DNA from: Gracilimonas halophila
GTDB taxonomy: Bacteria > Bacteroidota > Rhodothermia > Balneolales > Balneolaceae
NCBI RefSeq assembly: GCF_042684365.1
Contig: NZ_JBHULI010000005.1
Span: forward strand, 1 to 64,000
Reading direction: 5' to 3'
DNA: 64,000 nucleotides
A program made the position numbers and the translations under genes. This document shows positions 34,827 through 45,150 of the stretch, piece by piece. The notes under the pieces were generated by a model. It did not search any database. It was not told where the DNA came from and saw nothing but the letters and a program-made list of their open reading frames with translations. Numbering within the stretch: position 1 is the stretch's first letter; each line of letters starts with the position of its first letter.

Positions 34827-37800
34827 ATGAGACTGATCGATGTCATATCAACTTTTTTAAAACTTTTTGTAATGCTTTTAATTATGCTCTTCTCCCCCGA
34901 AATGTTGTGGGCGCAGGATGGTGAAGCTGAATCAGATTCAACAGAATCGGAAGAGCTTAATGAGTTACCTTTAAAGCCCGGTCGCGAATTTTCTTTTGAT
35001 TTGACCGAAGGCTCGTGGATCTCGCTGGATGTGAGTCCAAACGGACAAACCATTGTTTTTGATTTTCTGGGAGACCTGTACACGATTCCGATAGAAGGAG
35101 GAGAAGCTACACAGGTCACCGAGGGGATGCAGTTTGACAGCCAACCCAGGTTCAGCCCTGACGGGAATAAAATAGCTTTTATATCTGATGCATCAGGTGG
35201 AGAGGGAGTTTGGATTTATGATCTTGAAACAGAAGAATCGAAGCAGTTGACTCGCGGAAAAGATAATGAATATCAGTCGCCTGAATGGACACCAGATGGT
35301 AAATATGTGATCGCCTCTAAAGATGATCCGGGAAACCATAAGATCTGGTTGTATCATATCGACGGTGGGTCGGGAACGCCTTTAGTTGATGAGCCCGGCA
35401 ATCTCCGTATGACTGAAGGGGCATTTGGTGCGGATGAACGGTATGTCTGGTTTTCCAGAAGATCTGGAACCTGGAACTATAATGCTTCACTCCCTCAGTA
35501 TCAGATTGCGACATATGACCGTGAAACGGGGGATATCACCACGCAGAGCGATAGATACGGATCTTCATTTCGAGCAACACTTTCCAATGATGGAAAGTGG
35601 CTGGTGTATGGTACCCGACACGATGAACACACCGGACTAGTAAAACGAAATTTGGAAACAGGTGATGAAGACTGGCTGGCCTATCCGGTTCAACATGATG
35701 ATCAGGAATCACGGGCTTCGCGGGATGTACTGCCCGGAATGTCTTTCACCCCTGATAGTGAATTTGTGGTAACTTCATACGGCGGTAAGATCTGGAAGCT
35801 CCCCATAAACGGTGGCGACGCTGAGGAAATTCCGTTTCGAGTTACCGGAAGTATTGACCTTGGTCCCGAACTGGACTTCAACTATCCGATTGAAGACACC
35901 CCTCAGTTTAAGATCACACAGATCCGGGATGCAGTTCCTTCACCCGATGGAAAGAAAATAGCATTCACCGCTTTAAATGAGATTTACACCATGGAATTAC
36001 CCGATGGTGAACCGCGAAAATTGGTGGAGCTGGATGAAATTCAGGCTCAACCTATATGGTCGCCTGATGGTGAGTGGATAGCTTTTGTAACATGGACTCC
36101 TGAGACAGGGAAGTTATATAAAGTCCGTGAAAACGGCAGGCGACTACAGCAGTTGAATGAAGAAGAAGGGGTGTTCCAGGATCCTGTTTGGAATAACGAT
36201 GGAAGCCGAATTGTGGTGATCAAAGGACAGCCACAAGATTTTAGAAACGCGACTCGGCGTTCGGCATTTCAGGGAACGAGTGATTTGGTTTGGATCGATG
36301 CTGATGGAAGTGAGAATAATTTCATTACCTATACCAACGGGCGTTCCAATCCTCATTTTGTGAAAGATTCAGACCGAATATATCTCTCAAGCTGGAGTGG
36401 GTTGACCTCCATTCGATGGGATGGAACCGATGAGAAAGAACATCTGGAAGTAACACGAAGCGGTGGCGGAAGAGCATCCTGGATCCGTATGGCTCCTGAG
36501 GGTGATCAAGCGCTTGCCCAGATAGGAACCGACTTATTTATCGTAACCGTACCTCAAGTTGGAGGTGAAGCTCCATCCATTCGTGTAGGAGGCTCTTCAA
36601 GTGCGTTCCCAAGTAAAAAGCTAACCGATATTGGTGGGCAATTTCCTGCCTGGAGCCGGGATGCTAATCGCGTGCATTGGTCCATCGGAAATGCACACGT
36701 GATCTATGATTTTGAAGCTGAAGAAGCCTACAAAGACAGCGTGGAGGCAGCCAAAGAGATGGAGGAAGAAGCTGAGGGGGCGGAATCTGGTGAAGAAGAA
36801 GGGGATGAAGAATCTGAGGAAGAAAAAGAAGAGAAGTCTGAAAAAGACGAAGGGTATAAACCTGATGAAATTGAGATCAGTGTGATGGCCGATCGTGATA
36901 TTCCGGAAGGAACTCTTGTACTTCGGGGTGCTACAGTTATCACAATGAACGGTGATGAGATCATTGAAAATGCAGATCTTTTGATAGAGAATAATCGCAT
37001 TACGGGAATTGGAGCACGCGGTGAAGTTGATATCCCATCCGGTGCGGAGATCAAGGAAGTTTCCGGCAAGACCATTATCCCGGGATTTGTGGATACTCAC
37101 GCACACTTTCGTCATCCGGTGAATTTGCACCGAGGTGAATTTTGGAGCTACATGACGAATCTGGCGTACGGTGTTATCACAACAAGAGATCCGCAGACTG
37201 CCACTACGGATGTGTTGACCTATCAGGATCTTGTTCATGCCGGAAAACTGCTTGGTCCAAGAGTATATTCAACCGGTCCGGGGGTATTCAGTAGTGAGAA
37301 TATCAAAGACCTTGATCACGCCCGAGATGTAATGAAACGCTACAGCGAATATTACGACACGAAAACTATAAAGATGTATGGAGCTGGAAATCGTGAACAG
37401 CGCCAATGGATCATTCAGGCTTCCAAAGAGCAAGAGCTGATGCCAACTACGGAAGGTTCGCTCGACTTCAAGGAAAACCTGACACAAGTGATCGATGGTT
37501 ATCCCGGCCATGAGCATTCATTCCCGGTATTTCCACTGTATAAGGATGTGATTGACTTGGTGGCTTTTTCCAGAACCGTTTACACGCCTACCTTGCTGGT
37601 TGCGTATGGCGGTCCTTGGGCAGAGAATTATTATTATGCTACAGAGCGTCCACATGACGAGCCTAAACTGCAGCGATTTATGCCGCATCAAAATTTAGAT
37701 GAGCGAACACGTCGACGCAATGCAGGGTGGTTTATGGAAGAGGAACATGTATTTGAAGAACAATCTGTGTTTGTAAAAGACCTGGTTGAAGCGGGTGGTC

Positions 37801-38165
37801 GCGCGGGCGTTGGGAGTCACGGACAGCTTCAAGGGCTAGGTTATCATTGGGAGTTATGGGCAATGCAGGCGGGAGGTATATCCGAGCATGATATCTTGAA
37901 AGTAGCCACCATACAGGGCGCAGAAGCCATTGGATTAGATACTGATCTTGGAACAGTAGAAGAAGGAAAGCTGGCTGATCTGCTGATCCTGAATTCGAAC
38001 CCGTTGGAAAATATCCGCAATTCCAAAGATATCCATTACATCATGAAGAATGGATATATGTACGAAGCAGAAACCTTAAATGAGGTATTCCCGGATCAGA
38101 AAGAGTTACCAACATTCTGGTGGCAGAATAACGAGCCTTTGGGAGTTCCTGGAGTAGAAAAATAG
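34827..38165 (+). CDS. Periplasmic amidohydrolase with N-terminal TolB-like propeller
   Basis: This is an exported bipartite protein of 1112 aa. A signal peptide (to about residue 30, ending LWAQ) leads into a low-complexity acidic stretch and a WD40/PD40-like propeller (repeats such as FSPDGNKIAFISDASGG and WSPDGEWIAFVTW). A very acidic linker (around 640-680) connects to an amidohydrolase domain with the metal motif GFVDTHAHFRHP (HxH), a Lys in KMYGAGNRE, and a C-terminal EEGKLADLLIL. The third metal-ligand region reads GVGSHGQLQGLGYHWELWAM, as in related TolB-amidohydrolases. Substrate unknown; peptide- or imide-type bonds are likely. It stands alone, facing a convergent unknown gene. Confidence 0.88.
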   Translation: MRLIDVISTFLKLFVMLLIMLFSPEMLWAQDGEAESDSTESEELNELPLKPGREFSFDLTEGSWISLDVSPNGQTIVFDFLGDLYTIPIEGGEATQVTEGMQFDSQPRFSPDGNKIAFISDASGGEGVWIYDLETEESKQLTRGKDNEYQSPEWTPDGKYVIASKDDPGNHKIWLYHIDGGSGTPLVDEPGNLRMTEGAFGADERYVWFSRRSGTWNYNASLPQYQIATYDRETGDITTQSDRYGSSFRATLSNDGKWLVYGTRHDEHTGLVKRNLETGDEDWLAYPVQHDDQESRASRDVLPGMSFTPDSEFVVTSYGGKIWKLPINGGDAEEIPFRVTGSIDLGPELDFNYPIEDTPQFKITQIRDAVPSPDGKKIAFTALNEIYTMELPDGEPRKLVELDEIQAQPIWSPDGEWIAFVTWTPETGKLYKVRENGRRLQQLNEEEGVFQDPVWNNDGSRIVVIKGQPQDFRNATRRSAFQGTSDLVWIDADGSENNFITYTNGRSNPHFVKDSDRIYLSSWSGLTSIRWDGTDEKEHLEVTRSGGGRASWIRMAPEGDQALAQIGTDLFIVTVPQVGGEAPSIRVGGSSSAFPSKKLTDIGGQFPAWSRDANRVHWSIGNAHVIYDFEAEEAYKDSVEAAKEMEEEAEGAESGEEEGDEESEEEKEEKSEKDEGYKPDEIEISVMADRDIPEGTLVLRGATVITMNGDEIIENADLLIENNRITGIGARGEVDIPSGAEIKEVSGKTIIPGFVDTHAHFRHPVNLHRGEFWSYMTNLAYGVITTRDPQTATTDVLTYQDLVHAGKLLGPRVYSTGPGVFSSENIKDLDHARDVMKRYSEYYDTKTIKMYGAGNREQRQWIIQASKEQELMPTTEGSLDFKENLTQVIDGYPGHEHSFPVFPLYKDVIDLVAFSRTVYTPTLLVAYGGPWAENYYYATERPHDEPKLQRFMPHQNLDERTRRRNAGWFMEEEHVFEEQSVFVKDLVEAGGRAGVGSHGQLQGLGYHWELWAMQAGGISEHDILKVATIQGAEAIGLDTDLGTVEEGKLADLLILNSNPLENIRNSKDIHYIMKNGYMYEAETLNEVFPDQKELPTFWWQNNEPLGVPGVEK

Positions 38166-38179
38166 TGTTACGGTACGAG

Positions 38180-38249
38180 AGTGTTATGGTGTTAAAGTGT
38201 TACCAAATTTTCTGACGGTAACACTTTAACACCATCGCACCATAACACT
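38180..38249. repeat. Word-repeat hairpin after the amidohydrolase gene
   Basis: ATGGTGTTAAAGTGTTACC (38186-38204) and its exact complement at 38217-38235 form a 19-bp stem with a 12-nt loop. AGTGTTATGG (38180) also matches CCATAACACT (38240-38249). The words are variants of GTGTTA. It lies between convergent genes and covers the stop codon of the minus-strand gene. Confidence 0.9.
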
Positions 38250-38916
38250 AAAGCACCGTCTCAGGGTGAACTTCTTCAAAGCCGTGGGGAGGTTTGTCCA
38301 GTGTCCAGGTCTCAAAATAGAAATGGCGTTCCGACCTGAATTTCTTGCCATTGATGCTGAAAAAGCGGAAGGCTTCCGGTACTAATTTTTGCATCGGAAA
38401 GAACATCTCTCGATACACATTCTTTTTTGAAAACATATGCAGGTCAAAGCCGTCTTTGGCCTGTTCTTTATAGACTACGATATATCCGGCTTCCAGCGCT
38501 TCTTTTAATTCTTCCTTCAAATGACCCACATTGGAATTGATGTCGATATGTAGAGAAGTGATATCCAGATCAACCTTATCGCTATCGGTTAAGATAAAAA
38601 CATCGCCTAACTCCATATCCTGAACAGCTTTTTGTATGGAGGGAAATTGTGTTTTGTACGTGAAGATTTTTTTGCTTTGGAAAGCAACTTCAAGTGCACC
38701 TATCACTTCATCATAAGCCGATAATGCATTCAGTCCAAAACGTTCGTTTTCAAGATCTGTTCCTGTGAGGTAGAATTTGGAATAGGTAGGATCGGGTTTC
38801 ATGAAGTCCTCAAGCGAGGTTTCCATTTCCCTTGGGTTATCACGGGTGTTACGTTCGGCTAATTTGTCGAGGCGTTGATCGTGGTGAAATATAAGTTTGA
38901 AGATATCAGTGTTCAT
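38248..38916 (-). CDS. Hypothetical protein, unrecognised
   Basis: I do not recognise this 222-aa soluble protein. There is no signal peptide or membrane segment. It contains a predicted alpha/beta N-terminal half (FKLIFHHDQRLDKLAERN), then DVFILTDSDKVDLDITSLHIDINSNVGHLKEELKEALEAGYIVVYKEQAKDGFDLHMFSKKNVYREMFF, which alternates helix and strand, and an aromatic C terminus. The mix of charged and hydrophobic residues looks like a real folded protein. It is monocistronic, with a long AT-rich gap on its 5' side. Confidence 0.6.
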   Translation of the reverse strand: MNTDIFKLIFHHDQRLDKLAERNTRDNPREMETSLEDFMKPDPTYSKFYLTGTDLENERFGLNALSAYDEVIGALEVAFQSKKIFTYKTQFPSIQKAVQDMELGDVFILTDSDKVDLDITSLHIDINSNVGHLKEELKEALEAGYIVVYKEQAKDGFDLHMFSKKNVYREMFFPMQKLVPEAFRFFSINGKKFRSERHFYFETWTLDKPPHGFEEVHPETVL

Positions 38917-39367
38917 GTATTAAAAGTAAAAAGTGATATATATTACATCGAAAGTTAATGAAATACTCTACGAAGATTAAGGTACTCCTAAAAGTGTCAT
39001 TAGTAGCTGAAATGGCTTTAGTTGAGAACTGTGAGCAGCCCTGGGGTACTTCCCCAATTTGGTATTAACTAAAAACTAAATTAATAGCCTGGATAGTTCT
39101 TTTACTATTTTAAAAGATCATTAAATAAATATTAAAACCAAAAAACAGGCTTTTTAATAACAAAATGTGGCGATTCAGTAAAATATAGTTAGTTTCATAT
39201 TGTTGATTCTTTTATCTAGGCTCTTCAAAATTTTAAAAGTTATTAATACAATAATGATATAGATAAATTCTATACCTTCAACGTGGCAAATTTTAATTTT
39301 AGAGTAAAATCTGTCTGCCATGCATAATTGCATCCTATAAGTAGATCAAAGATTTAAGAATATTAAG
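38917..39367. other. 450-bp AT-rich intergenic region, no gene seen
   Basis: No frame looks coding. The region is strongly AT-rich and has stop codons in all frames. It holds the divergent promoters of the minus-strand unknown gene and of the TonB receptor. No confident hairpin or operator was found. Confidence 0.6.
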
Positions 39368-42286
39368 ATGGCATGTAAGTTCAGTCTAAAACGAATAATA
39401 GTTGTTCTTTTTTTTAGTCATATTTTTATTAGCGCATATGCTCAAACAACAACTATTCATATCTCAGGTCGGGTAATAAGCAATGAGACTCAGAATGCAA
39501 TAGAAGAAGCATCAGTGCAGGTATTAGCTGCACAACCAGGCGAGGAAGACCCTGCTGGTATTGGAACAGTAACAAAAAGAGACGGAACGTTCGACCTTTA
39601 TTTTCCCTATAAATTTCCTTTTAAAATACGGGTGTCTCATGTTTCATTCAGACCTTTTGAGCTCATAATTCGTGAACAAGAAGAAGCGCTTAACCTTATA
39701 ATACCCTTGTCACCAAATATCTTGGGGCAAGATCTGTTTGTAACGGCTCCTTTGGCTACTGAAAGTGAGATGAAGCAGACAAAGACCATTGACAGGTTAA
39801 GTACAGTAGATGTTCAACAGCTCGCATCATTTGACGTTTATGATCTGGTTTCTACATTAAGAGAGGTTGATGTAGCAACTCAAAGTATGACAATGCAGTC
39901 TGTTAATACAAGGGGTTTTAATGCCAGTGCAAATAAAAGGTTCCTTCAGCTTACAGATGGAATAGATAACAGGGCACCCGGGTTAAGTTTTCCGATAGGT
40001 AATTTAATGGGACTACCGGATGTGGATGTATCCTCAGTTGAGATACTTCCCGGCCCCTCATCCACCCAATACGGCTCAAGTGCACTCAATGGGGTGCTAT
40101 TGATGAACAGCAGGGATCCATTTGAGGACCAGGGGATATCGGCTGAAATCAAAACCGGGGTGAATAACTTAAATCTGAATGGCAGCTCATTTTCATCCGC
40201 AAGTGGTGACGGGATGTATGATATACAAGGACGATATGCAAAGGCATTCAATGATAAATTTGCTTTTAAAGTTACCGGAGTTTACACAACCGGTGTTGAC
40301 TGGATGGCTGAAAATTATGATAACATTGGATATGGAAAACCTTATGCAAACAGAAATGATCAACCGGGATATAATGGGGTGAATACCTATGGGGACGAAG
40401 ATTTTGTTTACATGAAAGTACATTCAGATGGAGAGGCCGAATACGATCCGGAGACAGGAACATATATAGTTCCTCCTGCAAATTTTGGGCCCGTAACCCG
40501 AACAGGATACAGAGAGGCAGATCTTGTAGACTATGGAATCGAGACTTTAAGAACAGCGACTTCACTGCAATATAAATTCAGTGATAATTATAAGATCAAA
40601 CTCGAAGGTAAATACGGAAATACCAATTCTATTTACACGGGCGATACAAGGGTAAGATTATCCGGTTTCAAAATGTATCAAACGAGTTTGGAACTGCAAC
40701 TGGACAGGTTAAATATTCACGGATATTCTACATGGCAAAATTCAGGGAACTCCTATGATGTTACTTCCCTGGCTGACATTTTAATCCAAAGTGCTAAAAA
40801 AGATGCTGATTGGTTTCGGGATTATCTTGCGATATACGAAACTGGGTTTCCCGGCCTTGGTATACCGCCTGCCAGTACTAAATTCGCAAGAAGGTTTGCT
40901 GACTCCAAGAATTCGGTTACGCCTGGTTTAGAAGGGGTGAATGCACGATATGAGGAAGGTACACCGGAGTTTAGGGAAATGGTGCAAAAGGTCATTAACA
41001 GTCAGGACCAGGCTTCGGGGGCTGCTATTCGTGATAATTCAAAATTATACCATGTTCAGAGCTCGTACCAGGTTCCTGAGTTTATCCAAAATACAAAAAT
41101 TGATGTGGGGGGGAATTTTCGATTTTTCGATCTTTCATCCGGAGGTACCATTTTCCCGGATACGGCATCAAATAATATAACAAATTATGAATTGGGCGGC
41201 TTTCTAAGAGCTGAAAATTCCTTTTTTGATGATGAGCTGAATATAAATTCTGCTGTAAGGTTTGATAAAAATGAAAACTTTGATGTTCGAATCAGCCCTC
41301 AGTTTTCCATTAACTATGCATTAAATGACAAACATTTTTTCAGGTTTTCCTATCAGTATGGTTTCAGGTACCCGGGTGTAAGAGAGCAATTTGTAAATGA
41401 TGACCTTGGCCCCGCCTATCTGATAGGAGGGTTACAACAAAATGTAGCCCCGCTCGAATTACAAGGTAACGCATTTACTCAAGATGCAGTGAATGAATTT
41501 AACAGGGCTGTAACTGAAAAATTGGAAGAATCTATTTATGACCCGGTAGTATATGACAGGTTGCAGGCTGAAATTGAGAGTTTACCAATATTGGAAAACG
41601 GGATTCTTGCTGAAGATCAACTGGTGAGCATAAATCCTGAAGTGGTCAATTCTTTTGAGGTAGGTTATAAGCAATTAATTACCCCTCAATTGTATTTGGA
41701 TCTAAATTCATATGTAAGTTTCTATCAAGATTTTATTGGGGTTACGAGAGTAGTAAAGCCAAGAACCAGCCCTGCTACAGATCTTTTGATCGCGTCCGGT
41801 CAGATCAATAACAGTCTCGAAAGTGATAGGTATTATGTGTATAGCAATGCGCAGGATGAAATGACCGTGATCGGTGCTTCTTTTGCACTTGACTATATTT
41901 CCGGAGGCTTTTTTGCAGGCCTGAACGGTTCCTATTCTAGGTTAATACAAAGCTCTACGGACCCTATTACTCCCGGTTTTAATACTCCTCCGTTTAAGAT
42001 GAATTTTGAATGGGGAAACAGAGAGTTCATTACCAACGTTGGGTTTAAAATGACCTATAGATACCGGACCGCTTTTTTCTGGGAGAGCTCGTTTATAGAC
42101 GGCCCAATTGATATGTATGGTCATTTCGATTTTCAGTTCAATGTGAGACTTCCTGAAGCCAAGAGTACCCTTAAATTTGGAGTAACTAATTTAGGGGTCA
42201 ATAAGTACTATAATATCTTTGGGGGACCTTCCGTAGGGTCTATACTGTTTGCAACGCTAAATTTTAATCCAAAAATGTTTCAATGA
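39368..42286 (+). CDS. TonB-dependent receptor with CarboxypepD_reg N-terminal domain
   Basis: This is an outer-membrane ligand-gated porin of 972 aa. Signal peptide 1-25 (ending AYAQ). A CarboxypepD_reg-like beta-sandwich follows (HISGRVISNETQNAIEEASVQVL, about 30-110). The plug domain (about 115-260) has MQSVNTRGFNASANKRFLQLTDGIDNRAPG and VEILPGPSSTQYGSSALNGVLLM. A 22-strand barrel completes it. It lacks the SusC-type TonB-box run usual of glycan systems but is SusC-like in layout. The 3' end overlaps the lipoprotein gene by 4 bp (ATGATC), which suggests a receptor/lipoprotein unit. The cargo is unknown. Confidence 0.9.
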   Translation: MACKFSLKRIIVVLFFSHIFISAYAQTTTIHISGRVISNETQNAIEEASVQVLAAQPGEEDPAGIGTVTKRDGTFDLYFPYKFPFKIRVSHVSFRPFELIIREQEEALNLIIPLSPNILGQDLFVTAPLATESEMKQTKTIDRLSTVDVQQLASFDVYDLVSTLREVDVATQSMTMQSVNTRGFNASANKRFLQLTDGIDNRAPGLSFPIGNLMGLPDVDVSSVEILPGPSSTQYGSSALNGVLLMNSRDPFEDQGISAEIKTGVNNLNLNGSSFSSASGDGMYDIQGRYAKAFNDKFAFKVTGVYTTGVDWMAENYDNIGYGKPYANRNDQPGYNGVNTYGDEDFVYMKVHSDGEAEYDPETGTYIVPPANFGPVTRTGYREADLVDYGIETLRTATSLQYKFSDNYKIKLEGKYGNTNSIYTGDTRVRLSGFKMYQTSLELQLDRLNIHGYSTWQNSGNSYDVTSLADILIQSAKKDADWFRDYLAIYETGFPGLGIPPASTKFARRFADSKNSVTPGLEGVNARYEEGTPEFREMVQKVINSQDQASGAAIRDNSKLYHVQSSYQVPEFIQNTKIDVGGNFRFFDLSSGGTIFPDTASNNITNYELGGFLRAENSFFDDELNINSAVRFDKNENFDVRISPQFSINYALNDKHFFRFSYQYGFRYPGVREQFVNDDLGPAYLIGGLQQNVAPLELQGNAFTQDAVNEFNRAVTEKLEESIYDPVVYDRLQAEIESLPILENGILAEDQLVSINPEVVNSFEVGYKQLITPQLYLDLNSYVSFYQDFIGVTRVVKPRTSPATDLLIASGQINNSLESDRYYVYSNAQDEMTVIGASFALDYISGGFFAGLNGSYSRLIQSSTDPITPGFNTPPFKMNFEWGNREFITNVGFKMTYRYRTAFFWESSFIDGPIDMYGHFDFQFNVRLPEAKSTLKFGVTNLGVNKYYNIFGGPSVGSILFATLNFNPKMFQ

Positions 42287-43767
42287 TCATTAAAAGTATG
42301 CGGACAAAAATATTTTTATTTGGACTTTCCCTGTTACTACTTCAGGGTTGTGGATATGAATTTCCAACCTCTTCTACTGCGGAAGAGCCGGATTTAAAAG
42401 AGCTGAATTTAGATCGAATGACGATCATTGGGAGTACTATATCAGCTGGATATATGAATGGTGCTTTATACAATGAGGGGGAAAGCCATTCTTATGGTGC
42501 TTTGATAGACAGTTTGTTGAATATGGATTCATTTACTCCACTATCGATAGACAGTAAGTATGGATATAATCGTAATACTGGTTCGGGTATATTAGGCCGG
42601 TTTTATCTTTCTTTTAGAAACCCAATCCAAGACTGGCCGGCAAGGTATAATGAAGATGGGGAGGCAATTTCTAACTTTAATGGAGATATCAATCAGGTTA
42701 CAAATTTTAGTATCCCCGGCTTGAAATCATTCCAAATTGATGATAGCGATGCGCTAAGCGGGAACACATATTTTGACAGAATTCTAGACAAGGGGGTAAA
42801 TGAAAGCCTCTTGGATTTGGCTTTACAACAAGACCCCACTGTTGTGTTGTTTGAACCGGGCACAGAAGATATTTTAGGGCATGTCACACTTGGAGCCGCT
42901 GGGGAAGTGGACCCTCTTGCAACTGATATCAGCTATTCTGATCTCACCCCGGAATCAGTTTTTGAGGATAATCTCAATGATGCCATAAATAGAATTTTAA
43001 ATGAATCTTCTTCTGAAATATTCATGCTGAATATCCCTGACTTCACACCAATGTCATATTTCAGTGAACTGATTTGGTATTTTTCACCGTCAGAATGGGC
43101 CTCTATCACTACAGGAAGTTATCCTCCATTTGGACTCTATTTCGATTTCAATCAGGACGTGCAGGAACACAATAGTACTGCAGATAGAGAGGAGAGACGA
43201 CCCACCATAGTTTTTGATGGTACCGGAGGTAATGCGTTTCGGTCTAAAGTAATTCAGGATAAGTACTTGTCTGATGCACAAAATAATGAAGGTGATACAA
43301 TTCCAAAATATCGTCAGATGACCGACGATGATCATTTCTTATATAATGTAGAGAGAATATACACCGAGAGAATTCAGAATGATGAAGTGACTTTTGGTTC
43401 ATATCAACCAATAGATGATATGTTCATTTTAACCAAAACTGAAAAGGAAGTTGCTGAAGAAAGAAGGGAAGCATACAATGCTATCATTGAGAATATAGCT
43501 GCTAACAATACCAGGGTCCACTTAGTCGATTTTGCCGGCTTGATCGAAGGGGTAAATAATGGATTAGTATCCTACGATGGAGTAACCTACAGTTTAGGCT
43601 TTGACAATAAAACAGTTGTTTCAGCTGATGGTTATACATTGAATCATAGAGGGCAGGCATTACTGGCAAATGAAATTATAAAAGTCATGAATGCTAATTT
43701 TGGCAGTAATATCAGCTCCATTGATGTGAATGGCTTAAAAGGAACGGATATAAAACTCGATTTTTGA
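42283..43767 (+). CDS. SGNH-hydrolase-like outer-membrane lipoprotein paired with TonB receptor
   Basis: This is a lipoprotein of about 490 aa (lipobox LLQGC around residue 21). The body is SGNH/GDSL-like: the N-terminal nucleophile block reads MTIIGSTISAGYMNG instead of the usual GDS, with Ser in GSTIS. The block V-like element is VSADGYTLNHRGQALLANEI (Asp-His pair). FEPGTEDILGH and LNIPDFT mark the oxyanion blocks. Either ATG 42283 or the ATG at 42298 could start it; the second lies nearer the signal peptide. It overlaps the receptor and is SusD-like in position, so it may be the surface partner. Catalysis is plausible but not shown. Confidence 0.72.
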   Translation: MIIKSMRTKIFLFGLSLLLLQGCGYEFPTSSTAEEPDLKELNLDRMTIIGSTISAGYMNGALYNEGESHSYGALIDSLLNMDSFTPLSIDSKYGYNRNTGSGILGRFYLSFRNPIQDWPARYNEDGEAISNFNGDINQVTNFSIPGLKSFQIDDSDALSGNTYFDRILDKGVNESLLDLALQQDPTVVLFEPGTEDILGHVTLGAAGEVDPLATDISYSDLTPESVFEDNLNDAINRILNESSSEIFMLNIPDFTPMSYFSELIWYFSPSEWASITTGSYPPFGLYFDFNQDVQEHNSTADREERRPTIVFDGTGGNAFRSKVIQDKYLSDAQNNEGDTIPKYRQMTDDDHFLYNVERIYTERIQNDEVTFGSYQPIDDMFILTKTEKEVAEERREAYNAIIENIAANNTRVHLVDFAGLIEGVNNGLVSYDGVTYSLGFDNKTVVSADGYTLNHRGQALLANEIIKVMNANFGSNISSIDVNGLKGTDIKLDF

Positions 43768-43809
43768 GGAGAAGGTCAGAATCAGAGAAAATCAACAAGG
43801 TTGAAATTC

Positions 43810-45150
43810 TTACACATGTAGGGAGATTTTTTCGATCAATTCTTCGACATACCTTTCATGTTCCGGTTTCATAAATACACTTCTTAAGATAGTAACATCT
43901 TCGGAGTCAGCGTTAAATTCGGGATGGAGTTTAGTAAAATCTTCGGCCGGAATTCGATACAAGGAAAGATAAAAAGACTGATCCTTCATGCCGCTATCAA
44001 AGATCCGTTTAGATTTGGAAGAGATCTCTGAAGTTGTGGTTACATCAGAGGGAAAGTATCCAAGGATGTCAAGCTCAGGCTTTTTGTAAGGCTTGAATTT
44101 CGAACTTGCCTCAGTCAGCTCATGCATTTTAAGCGCAGCATTTCGGCATTTTCCAAGAATTGGTCCAAATCCTTCTTTCTCTTTCAATGGGAATAGTTGA
44201 AGCGTAGCCCAAAGTGCGACTGCAGCAGCTCCCGCTCTTGAACATTCCAGACTGATCTCTCCAAGATGCAGATCTTCAGAAGTGAAATAGGTATAAGGAG
44301 AGTCATGTTTATAAAATTTTCCGACAGCGGGATCTTTAAATAACACACATCCACAACCATAAGGTTGAAGTCCATGCTTGTGAGGGTCCACAACGATGCT
44401 ATCAGCGTGTTCCATTAACTTCCATGAAGTTCCATCAATAAGGTCAGTGTCTTTCAATGTCCGGAAAAAGCCTCCATAAGCAGCATCAATGTGAATTCTT
44501 ATCCCATGCTCTTTCGCCCACGGCAGGATTTGATCTAGTGGCTCCACCTCTCCAAGCCCCGTAGTCCCTAAGGTAACTACAATAGTGCCGATTGTATCAG
44601 TGTCAATGGAATTCAGGTCAAAAGTTCCGTCTTCAAAAACCGGGATCTTTACTCCCTCAACCCTTAAAACAGAACACATTCGTTCATGAGTGTAATGTGC
44701 TTGTGATGAGAATGCGATCTTTTTATCGGGATGAGATTCCCGGGCTATCCAAAGTGCTTCCAGGTTTGCAATGGTACCGCTGGCAGTAAGATGCCCTAAA
44801 AATTCATCTCCGTAACCAAAGAAATGAGCCAGTTCATTTACAGCTTCTTTCTCCATTTCAGAAGAGGGTGGCCCACCATCCAGGGCATGGTTATTTGGGT
44901 TGATGCTCATCGCCATGGCGTAAGCTGCCCAGGTTAATGGATGAGGTGGTTTTAGCATCTGTCCGGCATAGGCGGGGTGATGAAAAGGGAAGTTACATTT
45001 CAGTCGCTGAGCCAGACGGTTAAAAGTAGCTTCAATTTTTTCATCAGAAACTTCGAGTGTCGCATCCTGTCTCCATTCCCCAAAAGAGTCTTGCCACTCT
45101 TTTAAAGTGGCAAGGGAATTATGCAAGATGTTTTTGGAGGACGTATTCAT
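43810..45150 (-). CDS. Group II PLP-dependent amino-acid decarboxylase
   Basis: This is a fold-type I PLP enzyme of 446 aa. Visible are HPAYAGQMLKPPHPL (substrate region), GHLTASGTIANLEALWIARE, the Asp/His pair in IRIHIDAAYGGFFR, and the PLP lysine in SIVVDPHKHGLQPYGCG. The pattern belongs to the group II decarboxylases (glutamate, aromatic amino acid, tyrosine, aspartate). Substrate cannot be told from the sequence. The gene lies one base downstream of the DUF3078 gene on the same strand, and the two overlap in position, so they share a transcript. Confidence 0.85.
   Translation of the reverse strand: MNTSSKNILHNSLATLKEWQDSFGEWRQDATLEVSDEKIEATFNRLAQRLKCNFPFHHPAYAGQMLKPPHPLTWAAYAMAMSINPNNHALDGGPPSSEMEKEAVNELAHFFGYGDEFLGHLTASGTIANLEALWIARESHPDKKIAFSSQAHYTHERMCSVLRVEGVKIPVFEDGTFDLNSIDTDTIGTIVVTLGTTGLGEVEPLDQILPWAKEHGIRIHIDAAYGGFFRTLKDTDLIDGTSWKLMEHADSIVVDPHKHGLQPYGCGCVLFKDPAVGKFYKHDSPYTYFTSEDLHLGEISLECSRAGAAAVALWATLQLFPLKEKEGFGPILGKCRNAALKMHELTEASSKFKPYKKPELDILGYFPSDVTTTSEISSKSKRIFDSGMKDQSFYLSLYRIPAEDFTKLHPEFNADSEDVTILRSVFMKPEHERYVEELIEKISLHV

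Noticed and set aside
36621..37238. Long minus-strand open frame inside the amidohydrolase gene
   Set aside because: It is the complement of the acidic linker and catalytic domain; the plus-strand protein has clear domains, the minus-strand one has none.
39368..43767. Classic SusC/SusD glycan uptake pair
   Set aside because: The lipoprotein has an SGNH-like pattern, not the SusD TPR pattern, and no glycoside hydrolase is nearby.
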